In this document: positions 31,516 through 43,638 of the stretch, one piece after another
Numbering within the stretch: the first letter of the stretch is position 1
Layout: each line of letters starts with the position of its first letter
Assembly (NCBI GenBank): GCA_020310875.1
Contig: CM035412.1
Location: 136,316,261-136,380,260, forward strand
Reading direction: 5' to 3'
DNA length: 64,000 bases
Source of the DNA: Ceratopteris richardii
Lineage: Eukaryota; Streptophyta; Polypodiopsida; Polypodiales; Pteridaceae
Made by a program: the position numbers and the translations under genes
Notes under the pieces: generated by a model
What the model saw: the letters and a program-made list of their open reading frames with translations, nothing else
What the model was told of the DNA's origin: nothing
The model's database searches: none

Positions 31516-32616
31516 TGTTGGTGCAAGACAAGCCTACACACATTGGCTTGGAACTTTGGAACTTTGGAAGATTGAGCTTGGAACCCTTGAAGGACATCTC
31601 TACATGAAGAAAGAGTCATAGGAACCTATGCTTATAGACTATTACCATTTTACTCATTTGTAAAAGTCTAAGTGACTTGACATTTCATGTAATCACTCAC
31701 CCACCTCATTAGTCGTGGAAAAGAGAATAGTTTAGTGGAGAGAATATCTCCCTACTTTTAGAAGAGAGATTCTAGGGAGCCTTAGTTTGAATTTGAAATT
31801 CAAATGTTCTCTCAACTCATATAAAATGAAGAGGAAAAACTCACGGCTAGCTCAGTCACTTCAGCTCACTCCCCGAGGCATATTGTCATTGTAAATGAGT
31901 GTGTGTTAGTGCCACTCCATAGCCTACACCACCACACCTCAATTAGCTATGCTTGTCATGCTATTGAGCTTGTACAATCTTATCAATCAATAGATATATA
32001 CACATTCATCATTTCTGGTTCTCTCTGTTATCTTCTCCAAGTTTGTCAACTTCCAAGGAGCATTTCTCAGTGCTCACTGAACCAAATCAAGTGATCTATA
32101 GCTCATTCGAACCAGCTCAAGGTCCTCTACAAGTATAAAAAATCTCAGAAGTTTTCATTCAGCCATTTAGGAGAAATCTGCTTCGAAGTGCACACTGGTC
32201 AGTGTCTGCAGAGTTCCTAAAAAGTCGGGGGTAATCAGATTTTTCCTAAACTTGTTTCTCAGTGTATGGTTTATCAATTTGAGTGATTCCACTTGTGATT
32301 GGTAGCTTACTAAGGTACTTTAATTCTCCCAAAAGGAATTGTTCCAATTTTAAGTGTGCTGGTCACACTGAGCATAACACTGAGCAGGTATCATTACAGA
32401 AATAGTAAGTTTTTTTGGGTTTGTGAAGGAACCAAGTTATCTGTTTTGGTTTGATCATTACACAAACCATTTCCAAAGTACATATATGATTTCTTTGTGT
32501 CATTTGGAAGCTAAGCAAGTGTACTAAGCATATCTGGAATCAAAGGAGGGCAGGTGTGAAGCAGGTTTTGCAGCATCAACTCATTTCTTGAGTGCATCCA
32601 ACCATCACTCCCAACA
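31516..32616 (+). repeat. 3' LTR of Copia H
   Basis: It spans 1101 bp, about 99% identical to 13471-14570, and is followed by the GTCTG duplication. Confidence 0.96.
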
Positions 32617-32621
32617 GTCTG

Positions 32622-33539
32622 ATTCCATGTCCCAATCATTTAATGTTCCATCTAGTTTTGCATATGAAAGAGAACTAAATTGAATGCAAATATGGAAAGA
32701 ATGAAAAGGGTGGAGGAGAACATCCCTACGTATTTCCTTGTTTAAGCCATGTGCCATCTAGGCCACCATAGCTCAAATATGTGAATTAAGTGGATTCAAA
32801 GTGACTTCAACTAAATTGCTACCTTGGCCCATCTCTTTGCACCACTTGTGCATGAACTTAGCAAAATAGATGAATGCTTCTTAAGGTTTCTTATCAGATT
32901 CATCTCTCAAGTTAGAATTCAACTTGTTCTAAAAGGAAGATGAATGTTTCATAATCCCTACCCAAATCACTTCCCTATAGATGTATACAAACTCTTACTT
33001 TTAATGAAATGGGTGGATTTTCTTGTTTGCAATTTGCCCCTAAATAGAGGGGAATTTCATTTTATAATCCCTACCCAACCCATAGAATGGTATAGGTGGA
33101 TTATTTGGTTTTAAGAGGATATAACATCTGCTTTACTTTGGAGAGGATTCGAATGTCTTACTAAAAGTGGGTTCAATATTCTTTCAAAACTTTACATAGT
33201 TTTGAGCACCCAATTTAAGAAATTATAACCCATAGGGATCAATCTAACTATTGAAGACTCGAGTTGGTTGAAATCTATTTTAATTGTTCGTTCGAAAATA
33301 TTAAGGTCTTTATAACTATGTCCCAAGATGGGAACTCATAGTGTAAAAGATAATGTTATCTTTAAGGTCATAAGTAGAAAATAGATTATTTCAATCATTG
33401 CTTATCCTCATGGATCTTTAGTTGGATCTCAAACTTTAAAGGTTTTCTTACTAAGGGGGCAACAAAAAGACACCAGTGAGCTAAAGGGGAAAGATAATGT
33501 AGGAATCCACTTAGTCCAAACTTTAAATCTTGAAAATAG
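32622..33539. other. Unassigned sequence after Copia H
   Basis: This is AT-rich sequence contiguous, before the Copia H insertion, with the Gypsy tail at 13284-13470. I recognise no domain. It may be decayed gag sequence of the Gypsy remnant that follows. Confidence 0.35.
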
Positions 33540-34330
33540 CAAAGTTTGGAAAAAAGTGGAAGTCCTTCATGAAGAATGCATGCACCAATGTTGTTTGTCT
33601 GATTCAATGTGGGTCCAAAATCAATCAGGGCCTCATGACTTGGTCAAACTTCATGCTTGTATAAGAGGGAAAAAGGCCAGAGTCATGATACACGACTTGG
33701 CCACCCATAATTTCCTAAACTACTCACTAGTGAAGAGATTGAAGTTACCCGAGGAGAAGTCACCACATCAATATATAGTATCCATGATGCAAGTTCAAGA
33801 CAAGAAGGTCTATGATACTATGATTTGTGACCTAGAAATAGAATTTCAAGGCTATAAAGATGAATTGGACTTCTAGATCATGCACATGGAAGGAACAAAT
33901 GTGGTTTTGGGTAGGGAGTGGTTTTGGGGTTGAAGAAAAATACTTAAAAGAAGTTATCAATTGAATACTTTGGGATTCGATAAGAATGGAATCCGTTACC
34001 TAATTCAAGGAGAGCATGATGTGTCGAGCACTCCTTTGATTTCTAGCATGGAATCAAAAATACTTGTAAATACCCAAAAATTGAAAGTTTTTATGATACT
34101 TCCAACCGATGTAAATAATATTTATAATATGAATCTAGTTCCTTATGTCTCATCTCCATTATTTGAATATGAAAAATTAAAATTTAAGTGTTTAATGAGT
34201 AATTACGAGGATGCTTTTTCAAAAGAACTTCCCCATGGCTTACCTTCTTCTTGTGGACAAGTCGATCATGCTATGGACTTGCTCCCACGAACTAAACCTA
34301 ATGTGATCACCTTGCAAACCCATGTGATGG
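33540..34330 (+). pseudogene. Gypsy protease and start of reverse transcriptase, remnant J
   Basis: The first frame carries a retropepsin-like segment: ACIRGKKARVMIHDLATHNF corresponds to the chromovirus RVLIDSGATHNF block, followed by VKRLKLP and, at the end, VVLGREWF (family: LGMDWL). The second frame has SNYEDAFSKELPHGLPSSCG and then DHAMDLLPRTKPN, the typical lead-in to Gypsy reverse transcriptase (YxDVFPEELP ... DHxIDLxPG). The rest of pol is missing, replaced by an LTR piece at about 34318. It is broken. Confidence 0.75.
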
Positions 34331-34505
34331 AAGATACACATGTCCCCTTGAGAGGGACTTACCCCCTTGGTTTCTTGGAGCTATATATTGGAGGGGTTGG
34401 TTGGGTGGAAGGTGCATCTCTCTTCCTAGTGTGATTCTTCTTAGTTAGCTATCTAGGTTCTTAGTTGATTCTGTTGTAGAGGCTATGGAGCTCTTACACA
34501 ACATT
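34318..34505 (+). repeat. Partial LTR, same family as LTR G
   Basis: CATGTGATGGAAGATACACA through GGAGCTATATATTGGAGG to CTCTTACACAACA matches the reverse complement of 12869-13020. Here it ends in CA and is followed by TTGGTATTCAGAGC (34506-34518), a primer-binding-site-like sequence, which defines the end of this LTR family. The start of the LTR is missing. Confidence 0.7.
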
Positions 34506-34518
34506 GGTATTCAGAGCA

Positions 34519-34968
34519 AGTCAAATTTTCTACGTGAGCTACTTCAGATATCGATCACTTTGTAGGTGGGTTTGCTAATCGCGAATGTATTTATTCAGTT
34601 TAGAGGAGAGCAAAAACTTCGCTCATATAACCCCCTTCTTCTAGATGGCAGGTCCATACACATTTGTTAGTGACAAATGGCTGCACAGTGGTTGGTCATG
34701 GACAAAAGGGTCATGCCAACGTGCTCCTATATGAGGGATCAGGCAGAAATGTTGCTTAGAGTAGCTTTCTCTCTCTACATTGCTTGTTATGATAGTGTAC
34801 AAGTATTGTGCTATTTTAAGGATAGCCAGCACATGTGGGATAATATGCCACGCTAACTCCCAGATCACATGAAATAGTGTTTTGTAAACATCCTCTAAAG
34901 GTAGTATTCATGTCTCTCTTGAACACCCACCTCCTTATGGACTCCATCAGGGATGTGTGTGCACGACG
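34519..34968 (+). other. Possible leader and gag start of the element behind LTR 34318
   Basis: The sequence follows a primer-binding-site-like motif, so it should be internal element sequence. A stretch near 34750-34860 could be decayed gag, but no diagnostic block is preserved. Confidence 0.35.
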
Positions 34969-34979
34969 AGAGCTTTTTT

Positions 34980-35281
34980 TTTAATGGAGGTTCGGTCGAG
35001 GCCTACTCCTCCAAGCTTTAACTTTGAAATTGCAATTGTACAAGGAACGGCATAGTACCCATGGGACCCCCTTATCCCACAAGAATAAGGGTTTACATAG
35101 GTGAGTTAAACAACGGTCACAACTACCACAGGGTAGGACAAACAGTGGCACATCAGCCACAAGATACAACTTTCCATGTTAAACATGTCCTTTACATGAT
35201 GCCAATGGGGGTTGAACCCTCGCCCCCCACCTCAAGAAGCGAACGGCCCAACCACTCAGACAAGCGGCTTAGAACATGAGA
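34980..35281 (-). repeat. tRNA-derived SINE
   Basis: Read on the minus strand, it opens near GCCGCTTGTCTGAGTGGTTG, which contains an A box like that of tRNA-Leu/Ser (TGTCTGAGTGGT, 35251-35262). It is followed about 33 bp later by a B box GGGTTCAACCC (35209-35219), together an internal polymerase III promoter. It ends in a poly(A) stretch (poly(T) on the plus strand, 34974-34982). Direct repeats AGAGCTTTTTT at 34969-34979 and 35282-35292 are the target duplication. Length is about 300 bp. A second diverged copy is at 36165-36275. No protein is encoded; SINEs rely on a LINE for copying. Confidence 0.8.
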
Positions 35282-35292
35282 AGAGCTTTTTT

Positions 35293-36164
35293 ATCTTTGT
35301 CTTACTTGTTAGAATAAATTAAAGCTTTGCCTTGTCTTATATACGTTAAGTTTGGGTTTCTTAAGCTTGATAAATCTATTCGTACAAAGCACTTGGTACG
35401 TCAGCCTTGAAGTGTGGAGTCAAATCCTCCAAAAGGAGCGTTAACCAACCCATACAACCTTTCATAATCTCGAATTCATACTCAAAGTGATTAGGAATCT
35501 AGGATAGGTGTCTGCCGATTTTTCTTCTTGCGTATATTTTAGGTTGATTTTTTAGCACCTTGTTCTCATGGTTCTTTATATGTTGAATGGAGAAAAACGT
35601 TTAACATAAGAATTCTCTATTCTTAAGTTGAATAAGAAAAGTTTATAAGACTTTTGGTGTCAAAGTTTCAACACTCAACGTCTATTAAATCCCTTGGAGG
35701 ATTAGTTTCTTTAAATTTAAAAAAAACTATGTTTATCACATGAGAAGGCACGAATAGCTCATTAGTAACTTTGTGCCGAGATTTTCACTCATATGAAGAA
35801 AAAGGAAATATGAATTGTCCACAAAGATTGTCTTCAACCATAACGAGAATGCAAACATGAAGATGAAGGGTGGCTCTTCTCAAAGGCAAAGGAAGGATGA
35901 AGTTTGAAGAAGAACTAAGTACATTTTTAAATTATTTTTGATTTCAATACCTATTTTCCTAACTTCCATTATCTTGGCATACTTATATAGTTGAAGCATG
36001 TGCATGGCTATGCATGAAGACCACATCCTTGAATAGGTATACATAAATTAGATGCATGGTTTTCTGATACACATGCACACTCCGACACCGTTTAGTATGC
36101 ATGTATAGACACATGATTTCAAAGGTGATACCAAATATAGGGCCCAAGGTGATAAGGAGATGGG
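35293..36164. other. No recognisable gene
   Basis: This is AT-rich sequence without domain, repeat or promoter that I can support. Confidence 0.5.
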
Positions 36165-36275
36165 TTTGAACTATGGCTTAAGGTACATTATATACCAATG
36201 GTGGTTGCAATCAAGGGTTGAACCCTTGTCCCCATCTCAAGAGGCATCTCAACCCAACTCTTTAAAGGTAGATGT
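36165..36275 (-). repeat. Second, diverged copy of the tRNA-derived SINE
   Basis: The minus strand carries CTCTTGAGATGGGGACAAGG followed by GGGTTCAACCC (B box, 36215-36225) and then CCATTGGTATATAATG. The first SINE has CTTCTTGAGGTGGGGGGCGA, GGGTTCAACCC, CCATTGGCATCATG in the same order. The A box is eroded and there is no tail, so this is an older or truncated copy. Confidence 0.6.
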
Positions 36276-36595
36276 ACATACTAGGCACAAAGTAAGTATG
36301 AAGTGTTCAAGAAGGATGCGAACAATGAACGAGATGGGATGGCCCAAGCCTACTTCATCACCGTGAGAACACTCAAGTAAACTCAAGGGATGGGCGAAGC
36401 TTAATTTCCACATAAGTATTTGCACCCTTTTCTTTTCCTTGCAAACCCCCATGAATTCAAAAATGGATGCATAGATTAAGATGGCATAGTTTTCTTGGTC
36501 ACCTATATAAAGTTATTCAAACAAACGATTTACACTATGCATCCAATTCATATGGTTTTGGAAAAGAAGGAGTGTTTGTGCATAAATATGTTGAT
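36276..36595. other. No recognisable gene
   Basis: Nothing is seen beyond AT-rich unique-looking sequence. Confidence 0.4.
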
Positions 36596-36596
36596 G

Positions 36597-36688
<92 letters not shown>
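36596..36688. repeat. (TA)n microsatellite
   Basis: There are about 90 bp of nearly perfect alternating T and A, interrupted once by ACA. It is self-complementary and prone to slippage and cruciform formation. The Tyr/Ile frames over it are artefacts. Confidence 0.98.
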
Positions 36689-36691
<3 letters not shown>

Positions 36692-37065
36692 TTATTGCAA
36701 CTCATATGTATACAATAAAATATGCATGGAAATTTTGCACCATCCTCTAAATGAACAAAGTTAAAAATTTGGAACTTAGCATGCGTTAAGAAGGGGTTCA
36801 ATTTCTAAACCCTATGCATGCTACACCCTTTCCAATAAATTTTTAAATGTCTTCTCATACACTAGTATGCATATGGAACATATTCCATGGGTTTTTTGAG
36901 TTGAGAGGGAGATAAAGTTCCTGAAGTTAAGCTTAAGTAGGATTTGAATTTATTAGGTTCTAGGAATAACGGTGATGAAGCCAATGGCCACCATAAACCA
37001 TTTAATTCATTTATTTTTTACTTGGTAATAAAAATCCAAATAATCCTAAATACCTTAAGCTTAAA
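36689..37065. other. No recognisable gene
   Basis: This is AT-rich sequence up to the target site TTAAA of Copia K. Before the insertion it was continuous with 41626 onward. Confidence 0.4.
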
Positions 37066-37295
37066 TGTTGGAGTTAGACGTCTACGGAAGCACGCGAAGA
37101 GCACAAGGAAGAAGAAGAAGCTTGGAGCACAACACACAATACTGAATGTATTACTAGAGAATGTACAAAGATAAGTAGCCCATTAGGGCAATAGGCATAT
37201 ATACAAGCCGGGGGAAAAAAAACTCCTAAAGAGGGAAAAAAGTGGTCTGGCGGACCTAGTGTGTTCACACACATCACTACCTAAATATATCAACA
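37066..37295 (-). repeat. 3' LTR of Copia K
   Basis: In element sense it starts TGTTGATATATTTAGGTAG after a polypurine tract (CCCAGGGGGGATT) and ends AACTCCAACA. The length of 230 bp is short for a Copia LTR. Confidence 0.93.
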
Positions 37296-37369
37296 AATCC
37301 CCCCTGGGAGTGATGCAGTGAACAAGGAGCTGGCACTCATGTATAAGGAAGTGCCAAGCTACGTGGAAA

Positions 37370-40083
37370 TCACTCCACAAAAGGAAGTAAGCCCAAAGCC
37401 TTGCAGAAAGCTTCAAACTTCTCCCTAGGCAGAGCCTTCATGAAAAGGTCTGCCATGTTCTCTTGCATGGGCACATATGCCAATCTGATCTCCCCAGCAA
37501 AGAAACTCTCCCTGACATAGTGATAATGCACCTCAGTGTGCTTAGTGCGAGCATGGAACATAGGGTTCCTCACAACTACCAATGCACTCTGACTATCAGT
37601 GAAGATGGTGATGGAAGAAGTCTGACCAACACCCAAATCAGCCATAAGGCATCTGAGCCACACACACTCAACAGTCGCTGTGAAAGCTGCCCTATACTCA
37701 CCCTCACAACTAGAAGTGGCCACAGTAGGCTGCTTCTTGCACAACCAAGATATACATGAGCTACCAAGCATGAAGTGAAAGCCACTAGTGGACACACAAG
37801 TGTCATAGCAACCAGCCCCATCAGAGTCAGAAAAAGCATGCAAATCTCATAGTAGTGATCCCCCCTTGGGATAAAACAACCCAAGTAGCTAAATATACCA
37901 CTCAAGTAGTGAAAGATGCGCTTAACCACCTGCCAATGCTTGACTCTTGGGCAATGCATAAACCTGCTCAGCTGTGAGACAGCAAACTGAATATCTGGCC
38001 GAGTAATGCATAAGTAAATCAAGCATCCAACAGCCTGCTGGTAGAGAACAACATCAAATGCATCTCCAGCATCATGAAGACTCAATCGTAAACCTATCTC
38101 CATAGGAGTGGCAATAGGCTTACAGTCTTCAAGGCCAAAATGCTACAATAATGTATCAATATATTTCGTTTGACACAAAGCCATTCCACCATCAACTTGC
38201 ATAAATTGAATGCCCAAATAGTGATGCAAATGCCCCAAATCAGACATCTCAAATGAGGCATGCAAATCAGCCTTAAAATCAACAATATGTTTCTCAATAG
38301 GACCAGTGAGCAGCATGTCGTCAACATAGACAACAATGATCAGAAGCACATCATTAGCACGCTTCACATATAAGGTGCTTTCAGTTGGACTGTTCTCAAA
38401 ACCATGTGCAATCAGATAAGCATGTATCTTCTCATATCAAGCACGTGGTGCTTGCTTTAAACCATATAATGCCTTCTTTAACCTGCACACCTGGTTTTCA
38501 TGCCCTTTCTGCACAAAGCCACGGGGCTCAAAAACATACACTTCTTCATGCAAGTCACCACACAAATGATGTTTTAATGTCCAACTGATGTACATTCCAA
38601 CCATGGTGAGCTGCAAGTGCACACATGCTCCGGACAATAGTCATATGGCATGTAGGTGCAAAGGTCTCATCAAAATCAATACCTCTTTCCTGTGCATAAC
38701 CCTTTGCAACAAGCCTAGCCTTATAGCTGTCAACTGTACCATCCGGTTTACGCTTCAGCATGTATACCCACTTAGTGCCAATGAACTTCTTGCCTAGAGG
38801 CAAGTCACATAAAGACCAAGTAGCATTCTTCATTATAGCATCATATTCACATTGCATAGCAGTCATCCAATTTTCTGAATTTTGTGCTTCATCAAACGAA
38901 ACAGGCTCATTCTCATCACAGAGACTAGATGCAGCCATAGCATAGCAATCTGATGCAAAAGAGGCACTATGAGAGCCTGAACGAGTACGATATGATAAAG
39001 GTGCATCTAATTTGTTGTCATGCAAAGTCTGCCTCCTCAATATCAGCTCTCTCATCAACTAGTGCATCATGTAAATTTGCATTAGAAATGGAATGATCTG
39101 CATCATCACATGAAACCTGCAAAGGTTGAGAAGTTGCCTCACTGGGACTAGTTTTTGCCTCCTCAATATCAGCTCTCTCATCAACTAGTGCATCATGTAA
39201 AATTTTGGCATAGTTTTTGCCTCCTCAATATCAGCTCTCTCATCAACTAGTGCATCATGTAAATTTGCATTAGAAATGGAATAATCTGCATCATCACATG
39301 AAACCTGCAAAGGTTGAGAAGTTGCCTCACTGGGACTAGCACTAGACTGTCCACTTGTAAAAAGAGGCAGCAAGGTATCATACATGTCTTTGGAGCTAAC
39401 AGATGTCTCCTTAGTACATGAAAGCAATGGTTGAATAGCATCTTCCACAAAAACAACATCACGGCTAACCAGAATGCATTTAGTCTGTGGATGATACAGA
39501 CGATAGCCTTTACTTTCAGAATTGTACCCAATAAAAATACATTGTACTCCTTTATCATCCAACTTTCTGCAATGTTGTTCAGGCACTAATGCATATGCCA
39601 AATAACCAAAAACACGTAGATGAGCAACAGATGGCGTGCGATCATGCCAAGCCTCATATGGAGTGATAGACTGTAGCGCTTTAGTGGGACACCTATTCAA
39701 TACATATGTTGCACACATGACAACCTCAAGCCAAAAACTATGTGGTAAAGCCTGATGACCATACACCTCGCCATCTCCATGAGTGACCTATTCTTTCGTT
39801 CAGCAACTCCATTCTGTTGAGGTGTATACGGCACTGTACACTGGTATTTTATCCCACGTTCAGCCAGAAATGCATTAAAATTAGAAGACATATATTCCCC
39901 CCCTCGATCTGAACGGAGGGTGCCCATTTTACATGCTAATAGATTTTCAGCCAAAACCAAAAACTGTTTGAACCACATGAACACTTCGGACTTTGCCTTC
40001 AATGGATATACCCATGCATGCCTGGAAAAGTCATCAATGAAAGTCACGAAGTAAATATAATTTCCAAAAGAAGGTGTCTGCAT
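37370..40083 (-). pseudogene. Copia K pol remnant: integrase, reverse transcriptase, RNase H
   Basis: In element sense from 40083 down: integrase with YFVTFIDDFSRHAWVY, LRSDRGGEYMSSNFNAF and YTPQQNGVAERKNRS; the integrase tail with FIGYNSESKGYRLYHP; reverse transcriptase with [50 protein letters not shown] and the active-site block VVYVDDMLLTGP; RNase H with CKKQPTVATSSCEGEYRA, HARTKHTEVHYHYVRE and ADLFMKAL. The order is Copia-specific. Many interruptions and internal rearrangement make it a clear fossil. Confidence 0.88.
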
Positions 40084-40139
40084 AGGACCACAGACATCAC
40101 TATGTACAAACTATAATTTTTGAGTAGCCTAAACTGAAC

Positions 40140-41161
40140 CATCTTTTGGAAATGAGGAACGCTACATTTTGCCCAAAATAATGGTTGTTGCAGAAGCCTC
40201 TACACCAAAAACGGAGTCTGCTAATCTTGTGCAGGAAGAAGAATGGGCGTTTACTACTGTTTGTAGTTTTGACCCATCTTCTCATGAGCAGTGCATGTCT
40301 GCAGTAGACTCAGATGTTTGGTACTTTGACAGTGGGGCGACGAAACATGTTACCTCACAGTGCAGTTTCTTCTCTTCACTCGAGCCTGCCCCTACAGGGA
40401 ATACTGTTACACGTGCCAACAACTCCTCTTATCTTGTTATGGGAGTTGGTAAGATCAATGGACCTGTTCTGCCTGGACTGATCTTCCTGCAATAGAACAG
40501 AGCCTAACTCCTTAAATGACAAGGAATTTGGATTGCCTTTCATCATCAACCGAAGAGTAGAAGCAAAACTCTGATATGAATCAGGAAGACCATTCAGAAC
40601 GGTCTACACAAGTGAGCTATCTGGTATAACCTCATCAGCAGAAATCAACTGTTCCTTCAAGTCTTTGATCTTTGTTAGGAAACTGTCCATAGAATCACCT
40701 TCATTCATGTGCTCACTCTCCAACTATTTTTGGAGGTAAGCAACACGAGCCTCATTCCTAGCTTGGTACAATGTGGTAAGTGTATCCCAAGCATCCATAG
40801 TTGTTCTGCAAGAACAAATATGAGGAATAATGGCACATTTGGCAGACAAAGCTATTAATGCATGTGTCTGGGCATCTCTACCATCCCAATGAATCTGCTC
40901 TATAGTAGTTGCAACAGAAACTGCAGCACGAACAGGAATATGCAGAATACCATCATCTTTGATACCTTTTGCATCAGCTTTAGTACCTCCAATTGTAACA
41001 ATTGCAGGTGTGATAGGACGTTTTTCGACACCCTACACAATGTTCCACAATCCTTTTGCAACCAACACATGTCGCATCATATAAGCCCATAACGAGTAGT
41101 TGGTACCATCCAACTTATCCTCAACATCCAACATACAAAATACATCACTGCTTTCAGCCAT
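40140..41161. pseudogene. Copia K gag and protease region, rearranged
   Basis: This region holds gag and protease sequence of the family, including the protease block VWYFDSGATKHVTSQ. It is not all in one orientation, so the copy is rearranged. Counterparts stand uninterrupted in order in element M at 47738-49324. The gag start, beside the conserved CATGGC context, is near 41161. Confidence 0.7.
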
Positions 41162-41376
41162 GGCCAGTGACTAAAATACCTTGATGCAGAAAATTAATTG
41201 TATCTCAAAAAGTTGAACAGAACTGCCCAGACGAATTCCGCTACACCTGTAGCAGACTTCGAGATATACTGGCAAACAAAAACTGGTATATACCTTTGGC
41301 ACAAAAAGACAAAATAGCCTACACAAGCACTGCAAATAGAGGAGTGTCAACAATGCCCTAGATGAAGTGATGACCT

Positions 41377-41388
41377 GCTCTGATATCA
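41377..41388 (-). other. Primer-binding site of Copia K
   Basis: In element sense TGATATCAGAGC lies next to the 5' LTR. It is one base different from the initiator-Met type in element M. Confidence 0.8.
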
Positions 41389-41390
41389 AT

Positions 41391-41620
41391 TGTTGGAGTT
41401 AGACGTCTGCGGAAGCACGCGAACAGCACAAGGAAGAAGAAGAAGCTTGGAGCACAACACACAATACTGAATGTATTACTAAAGAATGTACAAAGATAAG
41501 TAGCCCATTAGAGCAATAGGCGTATATACAAGCCGAGGGAAAAAAACCTCCTAAAGAGGGAAAAAAGTGCCCCGATGGTCCTAGTGTGTTCACACACATC
41601 ACTACCTAAATATATCAACA
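41391..41620 (-). repeat. 5' LTR of Copia K
   Basis: It is 230 bp, starting TGTTGATATATT and ending AACTCCAACA in element sense. It matches 37066-37295 at about 95%. Confidence 0.93.
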
Positions 41621-41625
41621 TTAAA

Positions 41626-43241
41626 GTCCTTTTATGGAATTTTGAATTCCACAAAAGCTCATGGCATGCGTGATCAGCAAGGCCATGGAATCAAGGTGAT
41701 AGGAAAAAAATTTCTCTCTTCTTAAAACCAAAATGCAATGGTAGTAACTTAGAGTGGATATTATCAAGCTCTAAGGAAGAAAAAAATAAGAGAATCCATA
41801 GTGTTTGAAGTTGGAAGTATCCATTCTCTTGATCAAGAAATCTCTTTGTTTAAGAAAACCAAATAACTATTCAGAGCTTTATATAATAATTCCAAGCAAA
41901 TGGAAGGTCTCAAGAGAAGGTAAAACTTAAGGGTTGTAATAAACCCTAAGTACCATTTTCCAATGTCCTAGAAGTAAAGGACCATTTAAATGGTAAATGG
42001 TATTACCATCTACTTTAGATTAAAGATCTCATTGGGAATGCTATTTTTCTTCTTTCATATTACTCATTATGTCAAAAGATAATATCTAGTTGAGTATAAA
42101 CTAGCTCTATTATCAGGTGACATAAAATGATCTTTTATAGTATATTTGAACAAAGGAATCATTGAAAGGCCAATCTTTGACATTAATCTTGTCAATTTGC
42201 AATTACAACTAAGACTTGATAAGTTGAAAGTCCATTGTAACATAGGCACCACACATGCTCTTCAATGGAAATAACACCTACAAGTCTAAGAAGTAATACT
42301 TCTCACCTGATTAGACTAACAAAAGGTTTGATCCCAAGGTTAGGGCTAATGTTACCTTTACTAAGATGGAAGTAAAATTCCGATGGTATGAGACATCTAG
42401 GATTTCACTATCACTGAAATAGATTCGGTGGTATGGGACATCGAATTTATGGGTAATCCAGACTTCAACTTTGGGACATTTCTTCAACAAGCTTGGATGA
42501 GAGAAAGTAAAAAGCGTTGAATAGTTCTTTTAACTATGGGGCAATAAAAGACTGAAAATAAACTCTTGCAAATTCTATAGAAAGAGGAAAATTTTCAATA
42601 TACCCTCATGCCATTTTTTAGGATGAAAACTCTTAAGGAGCAAAGAAAGTACCTAAGAACTTATATCTTATGTTCTAAAATACCAAATAAGGTATTGCAA
42701 GGTAAAATATATGCGATAAAGTTGAAGTATTTCCTCCATGCTAGCACTTCATACTTCTTTCATTACATCTTCCAACCTAGATGAAGTTCTCAAGGATTGG
42801 GAGTTCTCAAAGAATCTCAATGCAAGATAAGACTTTCATATACCATAAAGATTGTACAGATCATAAGTCACTAGAACATATGAGTCTCATACTGATGTTA
42901 GCCATACCGATGGTCATATCCGGATGTCAGTATGACCATTGGAAATGTTTGGAAAAGCCATGCAAGCCATATCAAGGGTTAGTTCAGCATCGGTATAACC
43001 ATTGGAAAATTATCATCAATGTACGCATCAAAAAGAGTTGTTGCCAATATGAGCATCAATATATGCATTGGTATATCCACCGGTATAAGGGTCAGTATTT
43101 TCCTAGGCACTACTGACACATATACTAACACGTATATCGATGCGCATAAGGAGGGTGCATTTTAATCACCCAAGAGCTGAAAGTCAACTACTTTGTTTTG
43201 AACTGAGAGTGGTTTTCTCTCAAATTTTTGCACATACATTA
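41626..43241. other. No recognisable gene
   Basis: The sequence is AT-rich, with short loosely repeated phrases such as GGTATGAGACATC / GGTATGGGACATC near 42390-42440 and ATGACCATTGG / ATAACCATTGG near 42930-43010. The 111-codon frame at 42781-43116 has no recognisable motif. Confidence 0.4.
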
Positions 43242-43299
43242 TGCTCAATCTCACACATCCACCTGCATTGTGCTCAATCTCACACATCCACCTGCATTG
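43242..43299 (+). repeat. 29-bp tandem duplication
   Basis: Two adjacent identical copies open TGCTCAATCTCACACATCC and mark the left side of a microsatellite cluster. Confidence 0.95.
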
Positions 43300-43344
43300 T
43301 ACTCATCGTGTGCTTTTTGTCTCTCTCCTCACACATCCACCCTC

Positions 43345-43430
43345 CTCTCTTTCCATACACACACACAGATCTCTCTCTCTCTCCACACATACACACACAA
43401 AGATCTCTCTCTCTCACACACACATCTTAG
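43345..43430 (+). repeat. Mixed (CT)n/(CA)n microsatellite
   Basis: Alternating blocks of CTCTCT and ACACAC cover about 85 bp. It is low complexity; frames across it are artefacts. Confidence 0.9.
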
Positions 43431-43638
43431 TAAGTGATGCATGTACTCCTTCACCCTCTCTCTTTCTCTATTCATTTTCATTTCTAAATTTCTCTTACAT
43501 TTTTTTTTGTAGGAGCTTTTTGGTGTCGATTTTTTGTTTGATGAAAGAGACTTCGATTGTGCTTTGACGAGCAATCCGAGGGAAATTACATGCATGTAAG
43601 TGATTTATGTACATGCATGTGTTGTTTTGTTCTTTATT

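Larger units (their letters stand above)
13471..32616 (+). mobile_element. Ty1/Copia element H, split by Gypsy I
   Basis: LTRs at 13471-14570 and 31516-32616 are flanked by an exact target duplication GTCTG (13466-13470 and 32617-32621). Without the nested Gypsy I (18215-30854) the element is about 6.5 kb. The order is primer-binding site, gag, protease, integrase, reverse transcriptase, [Gypsy I], RNase H, polypurine tract. The LTRs differ at about 13 of 1100 positions, so H is fairly young. Besides the nested element it has about three interruptions in its coding frame. Confidence 0.96.
37066..41620 (-). mobile_element. Ty1/Copia element K, minus strand
   Basis: Two 230-bp LTRs (37066-37295 and 41391-41620) are flanked by an exact target duplication TTAAA (37061-37065 and 41621-41625). 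The internal part holds gag, protease, integrase, reverse transcriptase and RNase H blocks on the minus strand, but it is internally rearranged and broken many times. The LTRs differ at roughly 5% of positions. It belongs to the same family as fragment C and element M. Confidence 0.94.

Noticed and set aside
36467-36801. Ile/Tyr-rich frames on both strands
   Set aside because: They are created by the (TA)n tract.
42880-43110. Tandem satellite of CATCGGTATGACCATTGG-like phrases
   Set aside because: The similarities are loose and unevenly spaced, which is not enough to support a repeat array.
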